DNA from: Legionella donaldsonii
GTDB lineage: Bacteria > Pseudomonadota > Gammaproteobacteria > Legionellales > Legionellaceae
DNA: 64,000 bases
NCBI RefSeq assembly: GCF_900452385.1
Contig: NZ_UGOA01000001.1
Coordinates: 357,501-421,500, forward strand
Direction: 5' to 3'
The notes under the pieces: model-generated
What the model saw: only the letters and a program-made list of their open reading frames with translations
The model's database searches: none
What the model was told of the DNA's origin: nothing
Shown here: piece by piece, positions 10,030-23,103 of the stretch
Position numbering within the stretch: position 1 is the stretch's first letter
How the letters are laid out: every line of letters starts with the position of its first letter
Program-made: the position numbers and the translations under genes

Positions 10030-13000
10030 TTGGCTACTCTAGACCCGATGAGAAAACCGCCTGTAATGAGTGACCTGCTTGGTATCCTCAAACAACAGGG
10101 ACAAAGTGAAGAATTTGATGCAATTAAAATTGCGTTGGCTTCACCTGATTTAATTCGTTCATGGTCCTATGGTGAGGTGAAAAAGCCAGAGACTATCAAT
10201 TACCGCACGTTCAAACCTGAGCGTGATGGATTATTCTGTGCGAAAACGTTTGGTCCAGTAAAAGACTATGAGTGCTTATGCGGTAAATATAAGCGTCTTA
10301 AACACCGTGGTGTTATCTGCGAAAAGTGCGGGGTTGAACTCGCACTTGCCAAAGTTCGACGTGAACGTATGGGGCATATTGAATTGGCGAGCCCAGTAGC
10401 ACATATCTGGTTCCTTAAATCATTGCCATCCCGTATTGGTCTTTTGCTTGATATGACACTGCGTGACATCGAACGAGTTCTCTATTTCGAAGCATTCGTC
10501 GTTGTTGATCCAGGTATGACGGAATTGGAGCGTGGCCAATTACTGAATGATGAAGTTTATCTTGACGCCATGGAACAATATGGTGATGAATTTGATGCCC
10601 GTATGGGTGCTGAAGCAATTCGCGATTTACTCCGTCAAATTGATTTGGAAGAAGAAATTAAATCGTTACGTGAAGAATTGCCGACAACGAATTCGGAAAC
10701 GAAGATTAAAAAGATCACCAAGCGATTGAAGCTGCTCGAAGCATTTTATGAGTCAGGAAACAAGCCTGAGTGGATGATCATGGATGTGTTGCCGGTACTT
10801 CCTCCGGATTTACGCCCACTTGTACCTCTTGATGGGGGACGATTCGCCACGTCAGACTTAAACGATCTTTATCGACGAGTTATCAATCGTAATAATCGTT
10901 TGAAGCGACTCCTTGATTTAAGTGCACCTGATATTATTGTTCGTAATGAAAAAAGAATGTTGCAGGAATCAGTTGATGCCTTGCTTGACAATGGTCGTCG
11001 TGGTCGTGCGATCACTGGTACCAATAAGCGTCCGTTGAAATCTCTTGCTGATATGATTAAGGGGAAGCAAGGTCGTTTCCGCCAAAACCTTCTAGGAAAG
11101 CGTGTTGACTATTCTGGCCGTTCTGTAATTGTAGTGGGACCAACTTTACGCCTGCATCAATGTGGATTGCCAAAGAAAATGGCTTTGGAATTATTCAAGC
11201 CATTCATTTTTAGCAAGCTGGAATTTAGAGGTTTGGCAACTACGATTAAAGCTGCCAAGAAAATGGTTGAGAGAGAAGAGCCTGTTGTTTGGGATATTCT
11301 TGATGACGTTATTCGCGAACATCCTATTCTACTCAACCGTGCACCGACGCTGCATCGGCTTGGTATTCAAGCATTTGAGCCTGTATTAATTGAAGGTAAA
11401 GCCATCCAATTACATCCTCTAGTCTGTACAGCATATAACGCTGACTTTGACGGGGACCAGATGGCAGTGCACGTGCCACTGACCATAGAGGCACAGTTGG
11501 AAGCACGTTCCTTAATGATGTCGACAAATAATATTTTGTCGCCAGCAAGCGGTGAGCCGATTATTGTACCTAGCCAGGACGTAGTGTTGGGACTTTACTA
11601 CCTGACGCGTGAGCGCATAAATGCCCTGGGAGAAGGTAAGATCTTTGTAAGTGCACAAGAGGCCCAGAATTTTTATGAAGCAGGTTATGTAGATATCCAT
11701 GCGAAAGTGAAAATTAGAATGCCTCGTGAGGATGGTGAAGGCTTCCACTTGGTAGAGACGACTGTGGGACGCGGCATTCTTGCTGATATTCTGCCTAAGG
11801 GAATGCCTTTTGCACAGATTAATAGGGCAATGACCAAAAAGGCCATTACTAAGGTTGTAGACAGTTGCTACCGTAAATTTGGTTTGAAAGAAACGGTTAT
11901 CTTTGCCGACCAACTTATGTACACTGGATTTAAGTATGCGACTCGAGCCGGTGCTTCGATCGGTATTGAGGATATGGAAATCCCGGATGATAAAGCGTCG
12001 ATCATTGAGCAGGCCGACAATGAAGTTCGTGAGATTGAATCTCAGTTCCGTTCTGGTCTCGTTACTAATGGCGAACGTTATAACAAAGTAATCGATATAT
12101 GGTCGCGAACCAACGAAATGGTAGCCAAGTCGATGATGGCCAAGATTGCCACCGAAGAGGTTGTTGACCGTACAGGTAAGGTTTTACGTCAAGAATCCTT
12201 TAACCCCATCTTTATGATGGCCGACTCCGGTGCTAGAGGATCTGCTGCCCAGATCAGACAGCTTGCCGGGATGCGGGGATTAATGGCTGCACCAGACGGC
12301 TCGATTATTGAGACACCAATTACAGCTAACTTCCGCGAAGGTCTAAACGTATTCCAGTACTTTATTTCTACCCACGGAGCGCGTAAAGGTCTAGCTGATA
12401 CAGCATTAAAAACAGCAAACTCAGGTTACCTGACTCGCCGATTGGTTGATGTGGCGCAGGACGTGGTTATTACAGAAGATGATTGTGGTACAGAAAATGG
12501 TATTTTGATGCAGCCGTTGATTGAAGGCGGTGACATTGTTGAGCCATTGCATGAGCGTGTACTGGGCCGAGTCGTTGCTAAAGATGTTTATGTTCCTAAC
12601 CAGGATGAGCCGGTTGTTACCACAGGCACCTTGCTGGATGAAGATTGGGTTGAAGAACTGGAGAAGTTTGGTGTTGATCAGGTTACTGTTCGTTCACCCA
12701 TTACCTGTGATACTCGCTTCGGCCTCTGTGCTAAATGTTATGGACGTGATTTAGCCCGTGGTCATTTAGTCAATACAGGTGAAGCGGTCGGTATTATTGC
12801 TGCTCAATCAATCGGGGAGCCAGGAACTCAGTTAACCATGCGTACTTTCCACATTGGGGGAGCCGCATCAAGAGCGACGGCAGCAAACAATATTCAAATT
12901 AAGAATAAAGGTGTGATTCGCCTGCATAACATCAAAACTGTAACCCACGAAAATAGTAACCTTGTTGCTGTTTCACGGTCAGGTGAAGTTTCCATTGTTG

Positions 13001-14268
13001 ATGATTTTGGTCGTGAGAGAGAGCGTTATAAACTGCCTTATGGTGCGGTTTTAACCGTCCATGACAACATGGCTGTAGAAGCTGGGCAGGTTATTGCTAC
13101 TTGGGATCCACATACTCACCCGGTTATTTCTGAAGTAAGTGGCCGTCTGAAGTTTGTCGATCTTCTCGAAGGGTTAACGATGAATCGCCAAACTGATGAG
13201 TTAACCGGTTTGAGTAATATCGTGGTAACTGATGCCAAGCAACGCATAGCTGCAGGCCGTGATTTACGCCCGATGGTTAAACTGGTCTCTGATGATGGTG
13301 ATGATATCTACCTGGCTGGTACGAATGTTCCTGCACAATACTATTTGCCGGTGGATGCAATTATTAATTTCGAAGATGGCAGTGCAGTGGGAATTGGGGA
13401 TGTTATTGCCCGTATTCCACAAGAGCGTTCTAAGACCCGCGACATTACCGGGGGTCTACCACGTGTAGCTGACTTGTTTGAAGCGAGAAAGCCAAAAGAT
13501 GCGGCTGTTATGGCTGAAACTTCTGGGCTAGTGAATTTTGGTAAGGAAACCAAGGGTAAGAGGCGGTTGATAATAACTGCGTCTGAACAACATTCACATG
13601 AAGAACTCATTCCTAAATGGCGTCATATTTCAGTCTTTGAGGGTGAGCATGTTGAGCGTGGTGAGGTAATAGCAGATGGACCGCTTAATCCGCACGATAT
13701 TTTACGTTTGCTTGGTGTTGGCGCTTTGGCGAATTATATTGTCAATGAAGTACAAGACGTATACCGCTTACAAGGTGTGAAGATTAACGACAAGCACATT
13801 GAAACAATCGTTCGGCAGATGTTACGTAAACGTGTCATTACGTTTGCAGGAGATTCAAAATTCCTTGTTGGTGAGCAAGTCGAAGAGAGCATGATGTTGC
13901 AGGAAAATGATAGGCTCGCTGCTGAAGGAAAAGAAGTGGCTCGAGGTACGCCTATATTACTTGGTATTACTAAGGCCTCTTTGGCAACTGAATCATTCAT
14001 TTCCGCTGCGTCATTCCAGGAAACAACTCGTGTTCTGACGGAAGCGGCTGTAAGTGGAAAGGTTGATGATTTGCGTGGTTTGAAAGAGAACGTGATGGTA
14101 GGTCGCCTGATTCCAGCAGGAACTGGCTACGCATATCATCAAGGCCGAAAAGCGAAGCGCGCGAGAGCTGCTGCTGCAGGTACTGAGCATAATGCGCATA
14201 TGGTGACTGCTAGTGATGTGCAACATGCATTAAGTGAAGCGCTTAATGCAGACAGTCATGATGAATAA
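10030..14268 (+). CDS. rpoC: DNA-directed RNA polymerase subunit beta'
   Basis: This is the large catalytic subunit. The zinc ribbon CLCG...CEKCG and the invariant active-site loop [12 protein letters not shown] are present. The start is uncertain. A TTG at 10030 has a strong GGAGG at 10018-10022 with good spacing and gives 1412 aa. The ATG at 10066 gives 1400 aa beginning [11 protein letters not shown], the start I recall for Legionella homologues, but has no clear Shine-Dalgarno. The gene lies 46 nt after rpoB. Confidence 0.98.
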   Translation: MATLDPMRKPPVMSDLLGILKQQGQSEEFDAIKIALASPDLIRSWSYGEVKKPETINYRTFKPERDGLFCAKTFGPVKDYECLCGKYKRLKHRGVICEKCGVELALAKVRRERMGHIELASPVAHIWFLKSLPSRIGLLLDMTLRDIERVLYFEAFVVVDPGMTELERGQLLNDEVYLDAMEQYGDEFDARMGAEAIRDLLRQIDLEEEIKSLREELPTTNSETKIKKITKRLKLLEAFYESGNKPEWMIMDVLPVLPPDLRPLVPLDGGRFATSDLNDLYRRVINRNNRLKRLLDLSAPDIIVRNEKRMLQESVDALLDNGRRGRAITGTNKRPLKSLADMIKGKQGRFRQNLLGKRVDYSGRSVIVVGPTLRLHQCGLPKKMALELFKPFIFSKLEFRGLATTIKAAKKMVEREEPVVWDILDDVIREHPILLNRAPTLHRLGIQAFEPVLIEGKAIQLHPLVCTAYNADFDGDQMAVHVPLTIEAQLEARSLMMSTNNILSPASGEPIIVPSQDVVLGLYYLTRERINALGEGKIFVSAQEAQNFYEAGYVDIHAKVKIRMPREDGEGFHLVETTVGRGILADILPKGMPFAQINRAMTKKAITKVVDSCYRKFGLKETVIFADQLMYTGFKYATRAGASIGIEDMEIPDDKASIIEQADNEVREIESQFRSGLVTNGERYNKVIDIWSRTNEMVAKSMMAKIATEEVVDRTGKVLRQESFNPIFMMADSGARGSAAQIRQLAGMRGLMAAPDGSIIETPITANFREGLNVFQYFISTHGARKGLADTALKTANSGYLTRRLVDVAQDVVITEDDCGTENGILMQPLIEGGDIVEPLHERVLGRVVAKDVYVPNQDEPVVTTGTLLDEDWVEELEKFGVDQVTVRSPITCDTRFGLCAKCYGRDLARGHLVNTGEAVGIIAAQSIGEPGTQLTMRTFHIGGAASRATAANNIQIKNKGVIRLHNIKTVTHENSNLVAVSRSGEVSIVDDFGRERERYKLPYGAVLTVHDNMAVEAGQVIATWDPHTHPVISEVSGRLKFVDLLEGLTMNRQTDELTGLSNIVVTDAKQRIAAGRDLRPMVKLVSDDGDDIYLAGTNVPAQYYLPVDAIINFEDGSAVGIGDVIARIPQERSKTRDITGGLPRVADLFEARKPKDAAVMAETSGLVNFGKETKGKRRLIITASEQHSHEELIPKWRHISVFEGEHVERGEVIADGPLNPHDILRLLGVGALANYIVNEVQDVYRLQGVKINDKHIETIVRQMLRKRVITFAGDSKFLVGEQVEESMMLQENDRLAAEGKEVARGTPILLGITKASLATESFISAASFQETTRVLTEAAVSGKVDDLRGLKENVMVGRLIPAGTGYAYHQGRKAKRARAAAAGTEHNAHMVTASDVQHALSEALNADSHDE

Positions 14269-14281
14269 AGCTGATCTATTA

Positions 14282-14312
14282 CCAGTGGGTTTGAACTTGA
14301 CAAACCCGCTGG
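14282..14312 (+). terminator. rpoC terminator-like hairpin
   Basis: A 12-bp stem (CCAGTGGGTTTG with CAAACCCGCTGG, one G-T pair) with a 7-nt loop lies 14 nt after the rpoC stop. It lacks a T-run. The 3' arm overlaps the TTGACA of the next promoter, so terminator and promoter share sequence. Confidence 0.6.
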
Positions 14313-14325
14313 ACCTATATAGAAT
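14297..14325 (+). promoter_or_regulatory. Sigma-70 promoter of the str operon
   Basis: A consensus -35 TTGACA (14297-14302) is followed by exactly 17 bp and a -10 TAGAAT (14320-14325). The predicted transcription start near 14332 lies about 50 nt before rpsL. The match is close enough to call directly from sequence; strength is inferred. Confidence 0.8.
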
Positions 14326-14382
14326 CCGGCCTCCTTATGCACTCGAAATAAATACAAATTGAAAGTTCGGAGTTAAGAATAA

Positions 14383-14763
14383 ATGGCTACTATTAATCAG
14401 TTAGTAAGAAAGCCTCGCGTGAACGCCAAGAGAAAATCTAACGTTCCCGCATTGGAATCATGTCCGCAACGACGGGGTGTATGTACACGTGTTTACACCA
14501 CAACACCTAAAAAGCCTAACTCAGCTATGCGTAAGGTTGCTCGTGTTCGTTTGACAAATGGTTTTGAGGTGTCTTCATACATCGGTGGTGAAGGCCACAA
14601 TTTGCAGGAACACTCTGTAGTACTAATCCGTGGTGGTCGTGTTAAGGACTTACCAGGTGTGCGTTATCACACTGTACGCGGTAGTTTGGATACTTCCGGT
14701 GTGAACGACCGTAAACAAGGCCGTTCTAAGTACGGAACCAAAAAACCGAAAGATAAGAAATAA
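14383..14763 (+). CDS. rpsL: 30S ribosomal protein S12
   Basis: S12 lies in the decoding centre. The 126-aa protein has the conserved [16 protein letters not shown] block and [12 protein letters not shown]. The Lys residues that change in streptomycin-resistant mutants are wild type. It is the first gene of the rpsL-rpsG-fusA-tufA unit, about 50 nt behind a consensus promoter. Confidence 0.99.
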   Translation: MATINQLVRKPRVNAKRKSNVPALESCPQRRGVCTRVYTTTPKKPNSAMRKVARVRLTNGFEVSSYIGGEGHNLQEHSVVLIRGGRVKDLPGVRYHTVRGSLDTSGVNDRKQGRSKYGTKKPKDKK

Positions 14764-15312
<549 letters not shown>

Positions 15313-15326
15313 AAGAGAGGTATGTC

Positions 15327-17411
15327 GTGTCTACTCCATTAGAACTGTACAGAAATATTGGCATTGCCGCGCACGTTGATGCTGGTAAGACGACCACTAC
15401 TGAGCGTGTTCTGTTTTATACGGGTGTTTCGCATAAAATTGGTGAAGTACATGACGGTGCTGCGACAATGGACTGGATGGTTCAAGAGCAGGAGCGGGGG
15501 ATTACGATTACATCCGCTGCAACTACCTGCTTCTGGCCCGGAATGGACAAGAATTTTGCACCTCATCGTATCAATATTATTGATACCCCAGGGCATGTTG
15601 ACTTCATGATTGAGGTTGAGCGTTCTCTGCGTGTTCTTGATGGTGCTGTTGTGGTATTTGACTCTGTTTCTGGCGTTGAGCCACAATCAGAAACAGTGTG
15701 GCGTCAGTCAGACAAATATGGTGTGCCACGTATCGTATTTGTTAATAAAATGGATAGAATGGGTGCTAATTTCCTGCGAGTCGTTACTCAAATTAAGCAG
15801 CGCCTTGGTTCAAATCCTGTCGTTGTACAGTTGCCTATCGGTGCTGAAGATTCATTTAAAGGGGTTGTTGACCTTATCAAAATGAAAGCGATTGAGTGGG
15901 ATGAAGAGTCTAAAGGTATGACCTTCAAATATGTTGAAGTACCTGCAGATATGAAAGCTCAATGTGAAGAGTACCGTGCCAAAATCATTGAGGCAGCTGC
16001 TGAAGCTACTGAAGAGTTGATGGAAAAGTACCTCGAAGGTGAGGAGTTTACAGAAGAAGAAATTAAGAAGGCACTTCGTAAACGCACAATTAACAATGAA
16101 ATTGTTCCTGTCTTCTGTGGTTCGGCTTTTAAGAACAAAGGTGTACAAGCTGTTCTTGATGGTGTTGTTGAGTATCTGCCATCTCCACTGGATATCCCCG
16201 CGATTCGTGGTGTTGATGAAGATGGTGAAGAAATTCATAGAAAGACATCTTATGATGAACCTTTCTCTGCATTGGCATTTAAAATTGCTACCGACCCGTT
16301 CGTTGGTAACTTGACTTATTTCCGTGCTTATTCGGGTATTGTTAGAAGTGGTGATACAGTATACAACCCTGTAAAAGGTAAAAAAGAGCGTATTGGTCGT
16401 TTGCTGCAAATGCATGCTAATTCACGTGAAGAAATTAAAGAAGTCAGAGCGGGTGATATTGCTGCCGCAGTAGGTTTGAAAAACGTAACTACGGGCGATA
16501 CACTTTGCGATGTTGATAAGGTAGTAACGCTTGAGCGAATGGACTTCCCTGATCCGGTGATCGCAGTTGCTGTGGAGCCCAGGACAAAAGCTGATCAGGA
16601 AAAAATGTCAATTGCTCTTGGCAAGTTGGCACAAGAAGATCCATCTTTCCGTGTTCATACTGATGAAGAGTCAGGCCAAACAATTATTCAAGGTATGGGT
16701 GAATTGCACTTGGAAATTATTGTTGACCGTATGAAGCGTGAGTTTAATGTGGAAGCCAACGTTGGTAAGCCACAGGTTGCTTATCGTGAAACCTTGAAAG
16801 CCAGTGTTGAACAAGAAGGTAAATTTGTTCGTCAATCAGGTGGGCGTGGTCAATATGGACACGTTTGGCTGAAACTAGAACCTCAAGAGCCAGGTGCTGG
16901 CTATGAGTTTGTAAATGCTATCGTGGGTGGTGTTATTCCCAAAGAATACATTCCTGCGGTTGATAAGGGTGTACAAGAACAGTTGCAAAATGGTGTTATT
17001 GCTGGATATCCAGTGGTTGACGTCAAAGTTACGTTGTTTGATGGTTCTTTCCACGAAGTGGATTCAAGCGAGATGGCATTTAAAATCGCTGGTTCACAAT
17101 GTTTCAAGCAAGGTGCATTGAAAGCAAAGCCGGTGTTACTTGAACCCATAATGGACGTTGAGGTAGTTACCCCTGAAGATTACATGGGTGATGTCATGGG
17201 TGACCTTAATCGTAGAAGAGGTATGGTTCAAGGGATGGAAGATTCTCCGGCGGGTAAAATTGTCCGTGCAGAAGTTCCACTTGCTGAAATGTTTGGTTAT
17301 GCAACGGACCTGCGTTCAGCAACTCAAGGTCGTGCTACTTACACCATGGAGTTTGCTAAATATTCAGAAGCACCAGCAAACATTGCTGAAGCAATTATCA
17401 AGAAACAATAA
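15327..17411 (+). CDS. fusA: Elongation factor G
   Basis: EF-G is the GTPase that drives translocation. The GTG at 15327 is chosen as start: AGAGAGG at 15314-15320 gives correct spacing and the protein then begins [23 protein letters not shown], matching the family at 694 aa. An earlier in-frame ATG at 15303 overlaps rpsG and has no ribosome site. The P-loop AHVDAGKT, switch [10 protein letters not shown] and NKMD are all present. Confidence 0.99.
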   Translation: MSTPLELYRNIGIAAHVDAGKTTTTERVLFYTGVSHKIGEVHDGAATMDWMVQEQERGITITSAATTCFWPGMDKNFAPHRINIIDTPGHVDFMIEVERSLRVLDGAVVVFDSVSGVEPQSETVWRQSDKYGVPRIVFVNKMDRMGANFLRVVTQIKQRLGSNPVVVQLPIGAEDSFKGVVDLIKMKAIEWDEESKGMTFKYVEVPADMKAQCEEYRAKIIEAAAEATEELMEKYLEGEEFTEEEIKKALRKRTINNEIVPVFCGSAFKNKGVQAVLDGVVEYLPSPLDIPAIRGVDEDGEEIHRKTSYDEPFSALAFKIATDPFVGNLTYFRAYSGIVRSGDTVYNPVKGKKERIGRLLQMHANSREEIKEVRAGDIAAAVGLKNVTTGDTLCDVDKVVTLERMDFPDPVIAVAVEPRTKADQEKMSIALGKLAQEDPSFRVHTDEESGQTIIQGMGELHLEIIVDRMKREFNVEANVGKPQVAYRETLKASVEQEGKFVRQSGGRGQYGHVWLKLEPQEPGAGYEFVNAIVGGVIPKEYIPAVDKGVQEQLQNGVIAGYPVVDVKVTLFDGSFHEVDSSEMAFKIAGSQCFKQGALKAKPVLLEPIMDVEVVTPEDYMGDVMGDLNRRRGMVQGMEDSPAGKIVRAEVPLAEMFGYATDLRSATQGRATYTMEFAKYSEAPANIAEAIIKKQ

Positions 17412-17431
17412 AAGTTAATGAGGTATTGAAA

Positions 17432-18622
17432 ATGGCGAAGGAAAAATTTGAGCGTAAGAAGCCACACGTTAACGTTGGCACGATTGGTCACGTAGATCAT
17501 GGTAAGACGACATTAACAGCGGCGATTACCACGATTATGGCAAAGAAATATGGTGGTACAGCGAAAGCGTACGATCAGATTGATGCGGCGCCAGAAGAGC
17601 GGGAGCGCGGAATTACGATATCAACAGCACACGTTGAATACGAATCAGCAAACCGCCATTACGCTCACGTAGATTGCCCAGGTCATGCTGACTATGTTAA
17701 GAACATGATTACCGGAGCGGCTCAGATGGATGGAGCGATCCTGGTTGTGTCAGCAGCAGATGGCCCAATGCCTCAGACAAGGGAACACATTCTGTTGTCG
17801 CGTCAGGTTGGTGTGCCTTACATTGTTGTGTTTTTGAATAAGGCGGACATGGTTGATGATGCGGAGCTTCTCGAGTTGGTAGAGATGGAAGTACGCGATC
17901 TGTTGAGCAGCTATGAATTTCCTGGTGATGATATTCCAATTGTAGTTGGATCCGCACTGAAAGCGTTGGAAGGCGACACGAGTGATATCGGCGTACCAGC
18001 GATTGAGAAGCTAGTAGAGACAATGGATTCATATATCCCCGAACCAGTACGTAACATTGACAAGAGCTTCTTGTTACCAATCGAAGACGTATTCTCGATC
18101 TCTGGACGTGGAACAGTAGTAACAGGCCGTATCGAGAGTGGTATCGTTAAAGTTGGTGAAGAAGTTGAGATTGTAGGAATACGGGATACCCAGAAGACGA
18201 CCTGCACAGGCGTTGAGATGTTCCGCAAACTTCTTGACGAAGGGCGCGCTGGGGATAACGTTGGTGTGTTATTACGCGGAACGAAGCGTGATGAAGTTGA
18301 GCGTGGTCAAGTATTGGCGAAGCCAGGAACAATCAAGCCTCATACAAAATTTGAAGCAGAAGTCTATGTGTTATCAAAAGATGAAGGTGGTCGTCATACA
18401 CCATTCTTCAACGGCTACCGTCCGCAGTTCTATTTCAGAACGACAGACGTGACCGGTTCTTGCGATTTACCAGCAGGTATAGAAATGGTAATGCCAGGTG
18501 ACAACGTACAAATGATTGTTAACCTGCATTCGCCAATTGCTATGGACGAAGGATTGCGTTTCGCAATTCGTGAAGGTGGCCGCACAGTTGGTGCCGGTGT
18601 AGTCGCAAAAATCATTGAGTAA
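17432..18622 (+). CDS. tufA: Elongation factor Tu (copy A)
   Basis: This second EF-Tu gene has an identical 396-aa product to tufB at 1188. The only nucleotide differences are G at 17749 and C at 17953, both silent. The start ATG at 17432 is chosen by identity with tufB; an ATG two codons upstream is also in frame. The gene closes the str unit and is only 5 nt from rpsJ, so str and S10 genes are probably on one transcript. Confidence 0.99.
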   Translation: MAKEKFERKKPHVNVGTIGHVDHGKTTLTAAITTIMAKKYGGTAKAYDQIDAAPEERERGITISTAHVEYESANRHYAHVDCPGHADYVKNMITGAAQMDGAILVVSAADGPMPQTREHILLSRQVGVPYIVVFLNKADMVDDAELLELVEMEVRDLLSSYEFPGDDIPIVVGSALKALEGDTSDIGVPAIEKLVETMDSYIPEPVRNIDKSFLLPIEDVFSISGRGTVVTGRIESGIVKVGEEVEIVGIRDTQKTTCTGVEMFRKLLDEGRAGDNVGVLLRGTKRDEVERGQVLAKPGTIKPHTKFEAEVYVLSKDEGGRHTPFFNGYRPQFYFRTTDVTGSCDLPAGIEMVMPGDNVQMIVNLHSPIAMDEGLRFAIREGGRTVGAGVVAKIIE

Positions 18623-18627
18623 TAATA

Positions 18628-18948
18628 ATGAGTAACAATCAAAATATTAAAATACGTCTAAAATCTTTTGATCATCGGCTGATTGATTTATCAACTCGCG
18701 AAATTGTCGAGACAGCGAAACGTACAGGGGCACAAATACGTGGCCCTATACCTCTGCCGATTAAGAAAGAGAAATTTACTGTATTGATCTCTCCGCACGT
18801 TAATAAAGACGCGCGCGATCAATATGAACTACGCACTCATAAACGCCTGGTTGTCATCGTACATCCCACTGAAAAAACAGTTGATGCATTGATGAAGTTG
18901 GATTTGGCTGCAGGGGTTGATGTGCAGATTAGCCTTGATGACGAATAG
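18628..18948 (+). CDS. rpsJ: 30S ribosomal protein S10
   Basis: S10 (NusE) is a 30S head protein and an antitermination partner of NusB. The 106-aa protein has [12 protein letters not shown] at the start and the conserved [15 protein letters not shown]. It follows tufA after 5 nt, so the long S10 leader that mediates L4 control in E. coli cannot be present in front of it. Confidence 0.98.
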   Translation: MSNNQNIKIRLKSFDHRLIDLSTREIVETAKRTGAQIRGPIPLPIKKEKFTVLISPHVNKDARDQYELRTHKRLVVIVHPTEKTVDALMKLDLAAGVDVQISLDDE

Positions 18949-18982
18949 TCCTAACAGGCAAGGTTATTAATGAGGTGTTAGA

Positions 18983-19633
18983 ATGACGATTGGGTTATTA
19001 GGCCGTAAAATCGGTATGACACGGGTCTTCACAGAGGAAGGTGTTTCAATTCCTGTTTCTGTTGTTGAGGTTGTACCTAACCGTGTGTCACAGATTAAAA
19101 CCATCGAAAAAGATGGTTATACAGCTGTTCAGATAGCAGGTGGCGTGAAAAAGGCAAGTCATGTAAATAAGCCTTTAACAGGTCATTTTGCCAAGGCTGG
19201 AATTGATGCTGGTGATATGCTTTGTGAATTTCGTATAGATGAAATTGATACTTTTACTGCGGGTCAAGTGATATCAGTAAACGAGATTTTCAATGCAGGG
19301 CAACTGGTTGATGTATCAGCTCTTTCTAAAGGGAAGGGTTTTGCTGGTACTGTCAAGCGCTACAACTTTCGTACTCAGGATGCAACGCATGGTAACTCAA
19401 GGTCGCACCGTGTAGTTGGATCAATTGGTCAAAACCAAACTCCAGGCCGTGTATTTAAAGGTAAGAAAATGGCTGGCCATATGGGTAATGCAAGATGTAC
19501 AACACAAAGCCTTGAAGTGGTTCGCGTTGATCAAGAGCGTAATTTACTTTTAATCAAAGGCGCTATACCAGGCTGTCCGGGTGCAAGAGTTGAAGTAAGG
19601 CCCGCTGTTAAGAAGAATGTAAGGGGCAAATAA
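18983..19633 (+). CDS. rplC: 50S ribosomal protein L3
   Basis: L3 is an early assembly protein near the peptidyl transferase centre. The 216-aa protein begins with [13 protein letters not shown] and carries the loop [21 protein letters not shown], which includes the Gln that is N-methylated in E. coli L3. Its stop overlaps the rplD start by one base. Confidence 0.98.
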   Translation: MTIGLLGRKIGMTRVFTEEGVSIPVSVVEVVPNRVSQIKTIEKDGYTAVQIAGGVKKASHVNKPLTGHFAKAGIDAGDMLCEFRIDEIDTFTAGQVISVNEIFNAGQLVDVSALSKGKGFAGTVKRYNFRTQDATHGNSRSHRVVGSIGQNQTPGRVFKGKKMAGHMGNARCTTQSLEVVRVDQERNLLLIKGAIPGCPGARVEVRPAVKKNVRGK

Positions 19634-20238
19634 TGGAACTGAAAACAAAAGATACCAACAGCCAATTAAAGGTTAATGAAGAGGTATTTGGATACAACTA
19701 CAACGAAGGTCTAATACACCAAGCTGTTGTTACGTTCATGAATAACGCTCGTAGTGGTAATAGTGCGCAAAAGACACGCTCCGAAGTGAGTGGTGGTGGC
19801 AAAAAACCTTGGCGCCAAAAGGGTACTGGTAGAGCACGGGCAGGAACTATTCGTAGTCCAATCTGGCGTTCTGGCGGGGTAACCTTTGCTTCTAAAAAGA
19901 GAGATTATAGCCAAAAACTTAATAAAAAAATGTACAAACGCGCATTGCGTAGTATAATCTCCGAGCTTCATCGTGCTGGAAATCTGGTGGTTGTCAGTGA
20001 TTTTCAATGTCAATCACATAAAACCAAAGATTTTATTAGCAAAATGAATGAATTAGAGTTGCCAAATGCGTTGATCGTTATGAATGAAGTCGGTGAGAAT
20101 GAATACTTGGCTTCTCGTAATTTGATTCAATATGACATTTGTGATGTGAGTTCTTTAGATCCTGTCAGTCTGTTGCGCTTTGAAAAAGTGTTAATGACTC
20201 AAGATGCCATTAAAAGTTTAGAGGAGCAGTTACAATGA
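19633..20238 (+). CDS. rplD: 50S ribosomal protein L4
   Basis: L4 lines the exit tunnel. The 201-aa protein has the tunnel loop with [19 protein letters not shown] and RSPIWRSGG. In E. coli free L4 represses the S10 operon through the rpsJ leader, a site absent here. It overlaps rplC by 1 nt and rplW by 4 nt, which suggests coupled translation. Confidence 0.98.
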   Translation: MELKTKDTNSQLKVNEEVFGYNYNEGLIHQAVVTFMNNARSGNSAQKTRSEVSGGGKKPWRQKGTGRARAGTIRSPIWRSGGVTFASKKRDYSQKLNKKMYKRALRSIISELHRAGNLVVVSDFQCQSHKTKDFISKMNELELPNALIVMNEVGENEYLASRNLIQYDICDVSSLDPVSLLRFEKVLMTQDAIKSLEEQLQ

Positions 20239-20531
20239 ATGCTGAACGTTTGTTAATGATTCTTCGAGAACCGCATACCTCTGAAAAAACGACAGTGATG
20301 GCTGACAAGTTTAAGCAATTCACTTTTAAAGTGTTAAAGACAGCTACGAAGCAAGAGATTAAGCAAGCTGTTGAGCACATGTTTAATGTCAAGGTCAAGA
20401 ATGTGTCAACTATCAATGTAAAGGGTAAAACAAAACGTTTTAAACAATTGAATGGTAAGCGTAGCGATTGGAAAAAGGCGTTTGTTTCTTTACACGATAA
20501 TTATGACATCGACTTTAGCGTGACAGAATAA
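20235..20531 (+). CDS. rplW: 50S ribosomal protein L23
   Basis: L23 sits at the tunnel exit and docks trigger factor and SRP. The 98-aa protein contains [14 protein letters not shown] and the [16 protein letters not shown] block. The start overlaps the rplD stop (ATGA). Confidence 0.97.
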   Translation: MNAERLLMILREPHTSEKTTVMADKFKQFTFKVLKTATKQEIKQAVEHMFNVKVKNVSTINVKGKTKRFKQLNGKRSDWKKAFVSLHDNYDIDFSVTE

Positions 20532-20542
20532 GGCAGATTAAG

Positions 20543-21370
20543 ATGGCATTATTAAAATCTAAACCCACATCACCCGGTAAGCGTGGTGAAATTCGAGTTG
20601 TCCATCAGAATATTCACAAAGGACAGCCACACGCTGCCTTGGTTGAAAAATTAAATAAGACAGGTGGACGTAATAACCAGGGGCGAATAACAGTACGTCA
20701 CATTGGTGGCGGTGTTCGTGCTAAGTATCGTTTGATTGACTTCAAAAGAAATAAAGACGGTATAGAAGCTAAAGTTGAGCGAATTGAATACGATCCCAAT
20801 CGTTCTGCACTTATCGCTTTAGTCGTTTACAAAGATGGTGAACGACGATACATTATTGCACCTTCAAGTTTGAAAGCTGGTGATACAATTATCAGTGGTG
20901 AAGATTCACCAATTAGCAATGGCAACTGTTTGCCGTTGAGAAATATTCCTGTTGGTACAACAATTCACTGCGTAGAGCTCAAGCCTGGCAAAGGTGCGCA
21001 GATGTTACGAAGTGCTGGTTGCAGTGGGCAGATCGTTGCTAAAGAGGGTGCTTATGCCACACTGAAACTGCGATCTGGTGAAATGCGTAAAGTATTAGCT
21101 ACTTGCCGTGCTGTTATTGGTGAAGTTAGCAATAGTGAGCATAGCTTGCGTGCGCTTGGTAAAGCAGGTGCGAAACGCTGGCGTGGAATTCGGCCAACTG
21201 TGCGTGGTGTAGCAATGAACCCTGTCGACCATCCACATGGTGGTGGTGAGGGACGTACTTCAGGTGGTCGTCATCCAGTCACACCATGGGGTGTACCAAC
21301 AAAAGGGTACAAAACTAGAAGTAATAAGCGTACTGACCGTTTTATCGTCAGAAGACGTAAGAAGAAATAA
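20543..21370 (+). CDS. rplB: 50S ribosomal protein L2
   Basis: L2 is essential for subunit association and peptidyl transfer. The 275-aa protein has normal length, with the signature [19 protein letters not shown] that includes the key His, and a basic C-terminus ending RRRKKK. Positioned between rplW and rpsS as in all S10 operons. Confidence 0.99.
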   Translation: MALLKSKPTSPGKRGEIRVVHQNIHKGQPHAALVEKLNKTGGRNNQGRITVRHIGGGVRAKYRLIDFKRNKDGIEAKVERIEYDPNRSALIALVVYKDGERRYIIAPSSLKAGDTIISGEDSPISNGNCLPLRNIPVGTTIHCVELKPGKGAQMLRSAGCSGQIVAKEGAYATLKLRSGEMRKVLATCRAVIGEVSNSEHSLRALGKAGAKRWRGIRPTVRGVAMNPVDHPHGGGEGRTSGGRHPVTPWGVPTKGYKTRSNKRTDRFIVRRRKKK

Positions 21371-21390
21371 TTAGCTAAGAGGATATCAAG

Positions 21391-21669
21391 GTGGCACGTT
21401 CTATTAGAAAGGGTCCTTTTATCGATCATCACTTGATGAGTAAAGTTGAAGCGGCGATCGAATCGAAGTCCAAAAAACCAATTAAAACTTGGTCCAGACG
21501 CTCAACAATTGTACCTGAGATGATTGATCTCACAATTGCAGTACACAATGGTAAAGATCATGTGCCGGTATATATTACTGATAACATGGTAGGCCATAAA
21601 TTAGGTGAGTTTGCCATGACTCGTACATTCAAAGGCCATTCTGGTGACAGAAAAGCCAAAGGTAAGTAA
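21391..21669 (+). CDS. rpsS: 30S ribosomal protein S19
   Basis: S19 is in the 30S head near the A-site finger. The 92-aa protein starts with GTG preceded by AAGAGGAT. It has [13 protein letters not shown] at the start and the conserved [15 protein letters not shown] near the end. Confidence 0.98.
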   Translation: MARSIRKGPFIDHHLMSKVEAAIESKSKKPIKTWSRRSTIVPEMIDLTIAVHNGKDHVPVYITDNMVGHKLGEFAMTRTFKGHSGDRKAKGK

Positions 21670-21678
21670 GAGGCAATG

Positions 21679-22014
21679 ATGGAAGTAACAGCAAAGTTAA
21701 GAAATGCACCGCTTTCTGCCCAAAAAGGCAGATTGATTGCAGATATGATTCGTAAGATGGACGTTTCTCGCGCAATTGATGTCCTGAAATTTACCCCTAA
21801 AAAAGGTGCACAATTGATGTTGAAATTGTTGGAGTCTGCTATTGCTAATGCAGAAAACAACAACGGCGCAGATATTGACGAATTAAAAGTAGGTGTGGTT
21901 TTTGTAGATGAGGCAGCAACTTTAAAGAGAATTAGTCCTCGAGCTAAAGGTCGTGCTAATCGTATTTGCAAACGAACCTGCCACATCACAATTAAAGTGT
22001 CTGACGAGGAATAG
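21679..22014 (+). CDS. rplV: 50S ribosomal protein L22
   Basis: L22 lines the exit tunnel with L4 through an extended hairpin (about residues 80-95, [17 protein letters not shown]). The ATG at 21679 is preferred over 21676 because AAGAGG at 21668-21673 is then 5 nt away. The product is 111 aa. It ends 2 nt before rpsC. Confidence 0.97.
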   Translation: MEVTAKLRNAPLSAQKGRLIADMIRKMDVSRAIDVLKFTPKKGAQLMLKLLESAIANAENNNGADIDELKVGVVFVDEAATLKRISPRAKGRANRICKRTCHITIKVSDEE

Positions 22015-22016
22015 CA

Positions 22017-22673
22017 ATGGGACAGAAAGTAAACCCTATAGGCATACGCTTAGGTATAATTCGAGATTGGAATTCCAAATGGTTTGCAAGTAAAAACTAT
22101 GCACAACTGCTGAATCAAGATATCAATCTCCGAAAAGACCTGAAGAAAGAACTTATGGCGGCTGCGGTAAGTAGTATCCGTATTGAGCGTCCGGCGAATA
22201 ATGCAGTTGTTACAATTCATACTGCCCGACCAGGCGTTATTATCGGTAAGAAAGGTGGTGGGATCGAAGCTTTGAGAGCTAAAATTGCTACAAAGCTTGG
22301 TGTTCCAGTCCATCTGAATATAGAGGAAGTACGTAAGCCAGAGTTAGATTCAACTCTTGTTGCTGAGGGAATTGCCCAGCAATTAGAACAGCGGGTCATG
22401 TTTAGACGCGCGATGAAGCGAGCTGTGACTTCCGCAATGAAAGCTGGTGCCAAAGGAATCAAGATTTGTGTTAGTGGACGACTTGGTGGCGCTGAGATTG
22501 CACGTAGCGAATGGTACCGCGAAGGACGAGTTCCTCTACATACATTCCGTGCTGATGTTGATTATGGTACTGCTGAAGCAAAGACAACCTATGGAATCAT
22601 AGGCGTAAAGGTCTGGATCTTCAAAGGAGAAATCCTTCCACAGAAGAAGCGTAATGCTGAAAGCGGTAAGTGA
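22017..22673 (+). CDS. rpsC: 30S ribosomal protein S3
   Basis: S3 is part of the mRNA entry channel helicase. The 218-aa protein has the KH-domain loop [13 protein letters not shown] and the C-terminal S3 signature with [24 protein letters not shown] (seen in part across residues 151-175). It ends 16 nt before rplP. Confidence 0.98.
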   Translation: MGQKVNPIGIRLGIIRDWNSKWFASKNYAQLLNQDINLRKDLKKELMAAAVSSIRIERPANNAVVTIHTARPGVIIGKKGGGIEALRAKIATKLGVPVHLNIEEVRKPELDSTLVAEGIAQQLEQRVMFRRAMKRAVTSAMKAGAKGIKICVSGRLGGAEIARSEWYREGRVPLHTFRADVDYGTAEAKTTYGIIGVKVWIFKGEILPQKKRNAESGK

Positions 22674-22689
22674 GTGAGGAATAACAATC

Positions 22690-23103
22690 ATGTTACAGCC
22701 AAAACGTACGAAATATCGTAAACAAATGAAAGGGCGAAACAGAGGTTTGGCCCAAAGAGGTAGCACAGTCAGCTTTGGTGAGTTTGGTCTTAAAGCGCTG
22801 GAGAGAGGACGTTTGACCGCACGTCAAATCGAAGCCGCTCGACGGGCAATGACAAGGCACATCAAGCGTGGCGGAAAGATCTGGATCAGAGTATTTCCTG
22901 ATAAGCCAATTACCCAAAAGCCTCTTGAAGTTCGACAAGGTAAGGGTAAAGGTAGCGTTGAATATTGGGTGGCACAAATCCAGCCTGGTAAAGTGCTGTT
23001 TGAAATGGAAGGTGTAAGCAAAGAATTAGCAATGGAAGCGTTTGATCTTGCTAAGGCAAAACTACCTTTCAAAGTTATATTTGAAGAGCGCAAGGTGATG
23101 TAA
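22690..23103 (+). CDS. rplP: 50S ribosomal protein L16
   Basis: L16 binds near the A-site tRNA elbow. The 137-aa protein starts [17 protein letters not shown] and has the conserved [19 protein letters not shown] block as [15 protein letters not shown]. It overlaps the rpmC start by one base (TAATG). Confidence 0.98.
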   Translation: MLQPKRTKYRKQMKGRNRGLAQRGSTVSFGEFGLKALERGRLTARQIEAARRAMTRHIKRGGKIWIRVFPDKPITQKPLEVRQGKGKGSVEYWVAQIQPGKVLFEMEGVSKELAMEAFDLAKAKLPFKVIFEERKVM

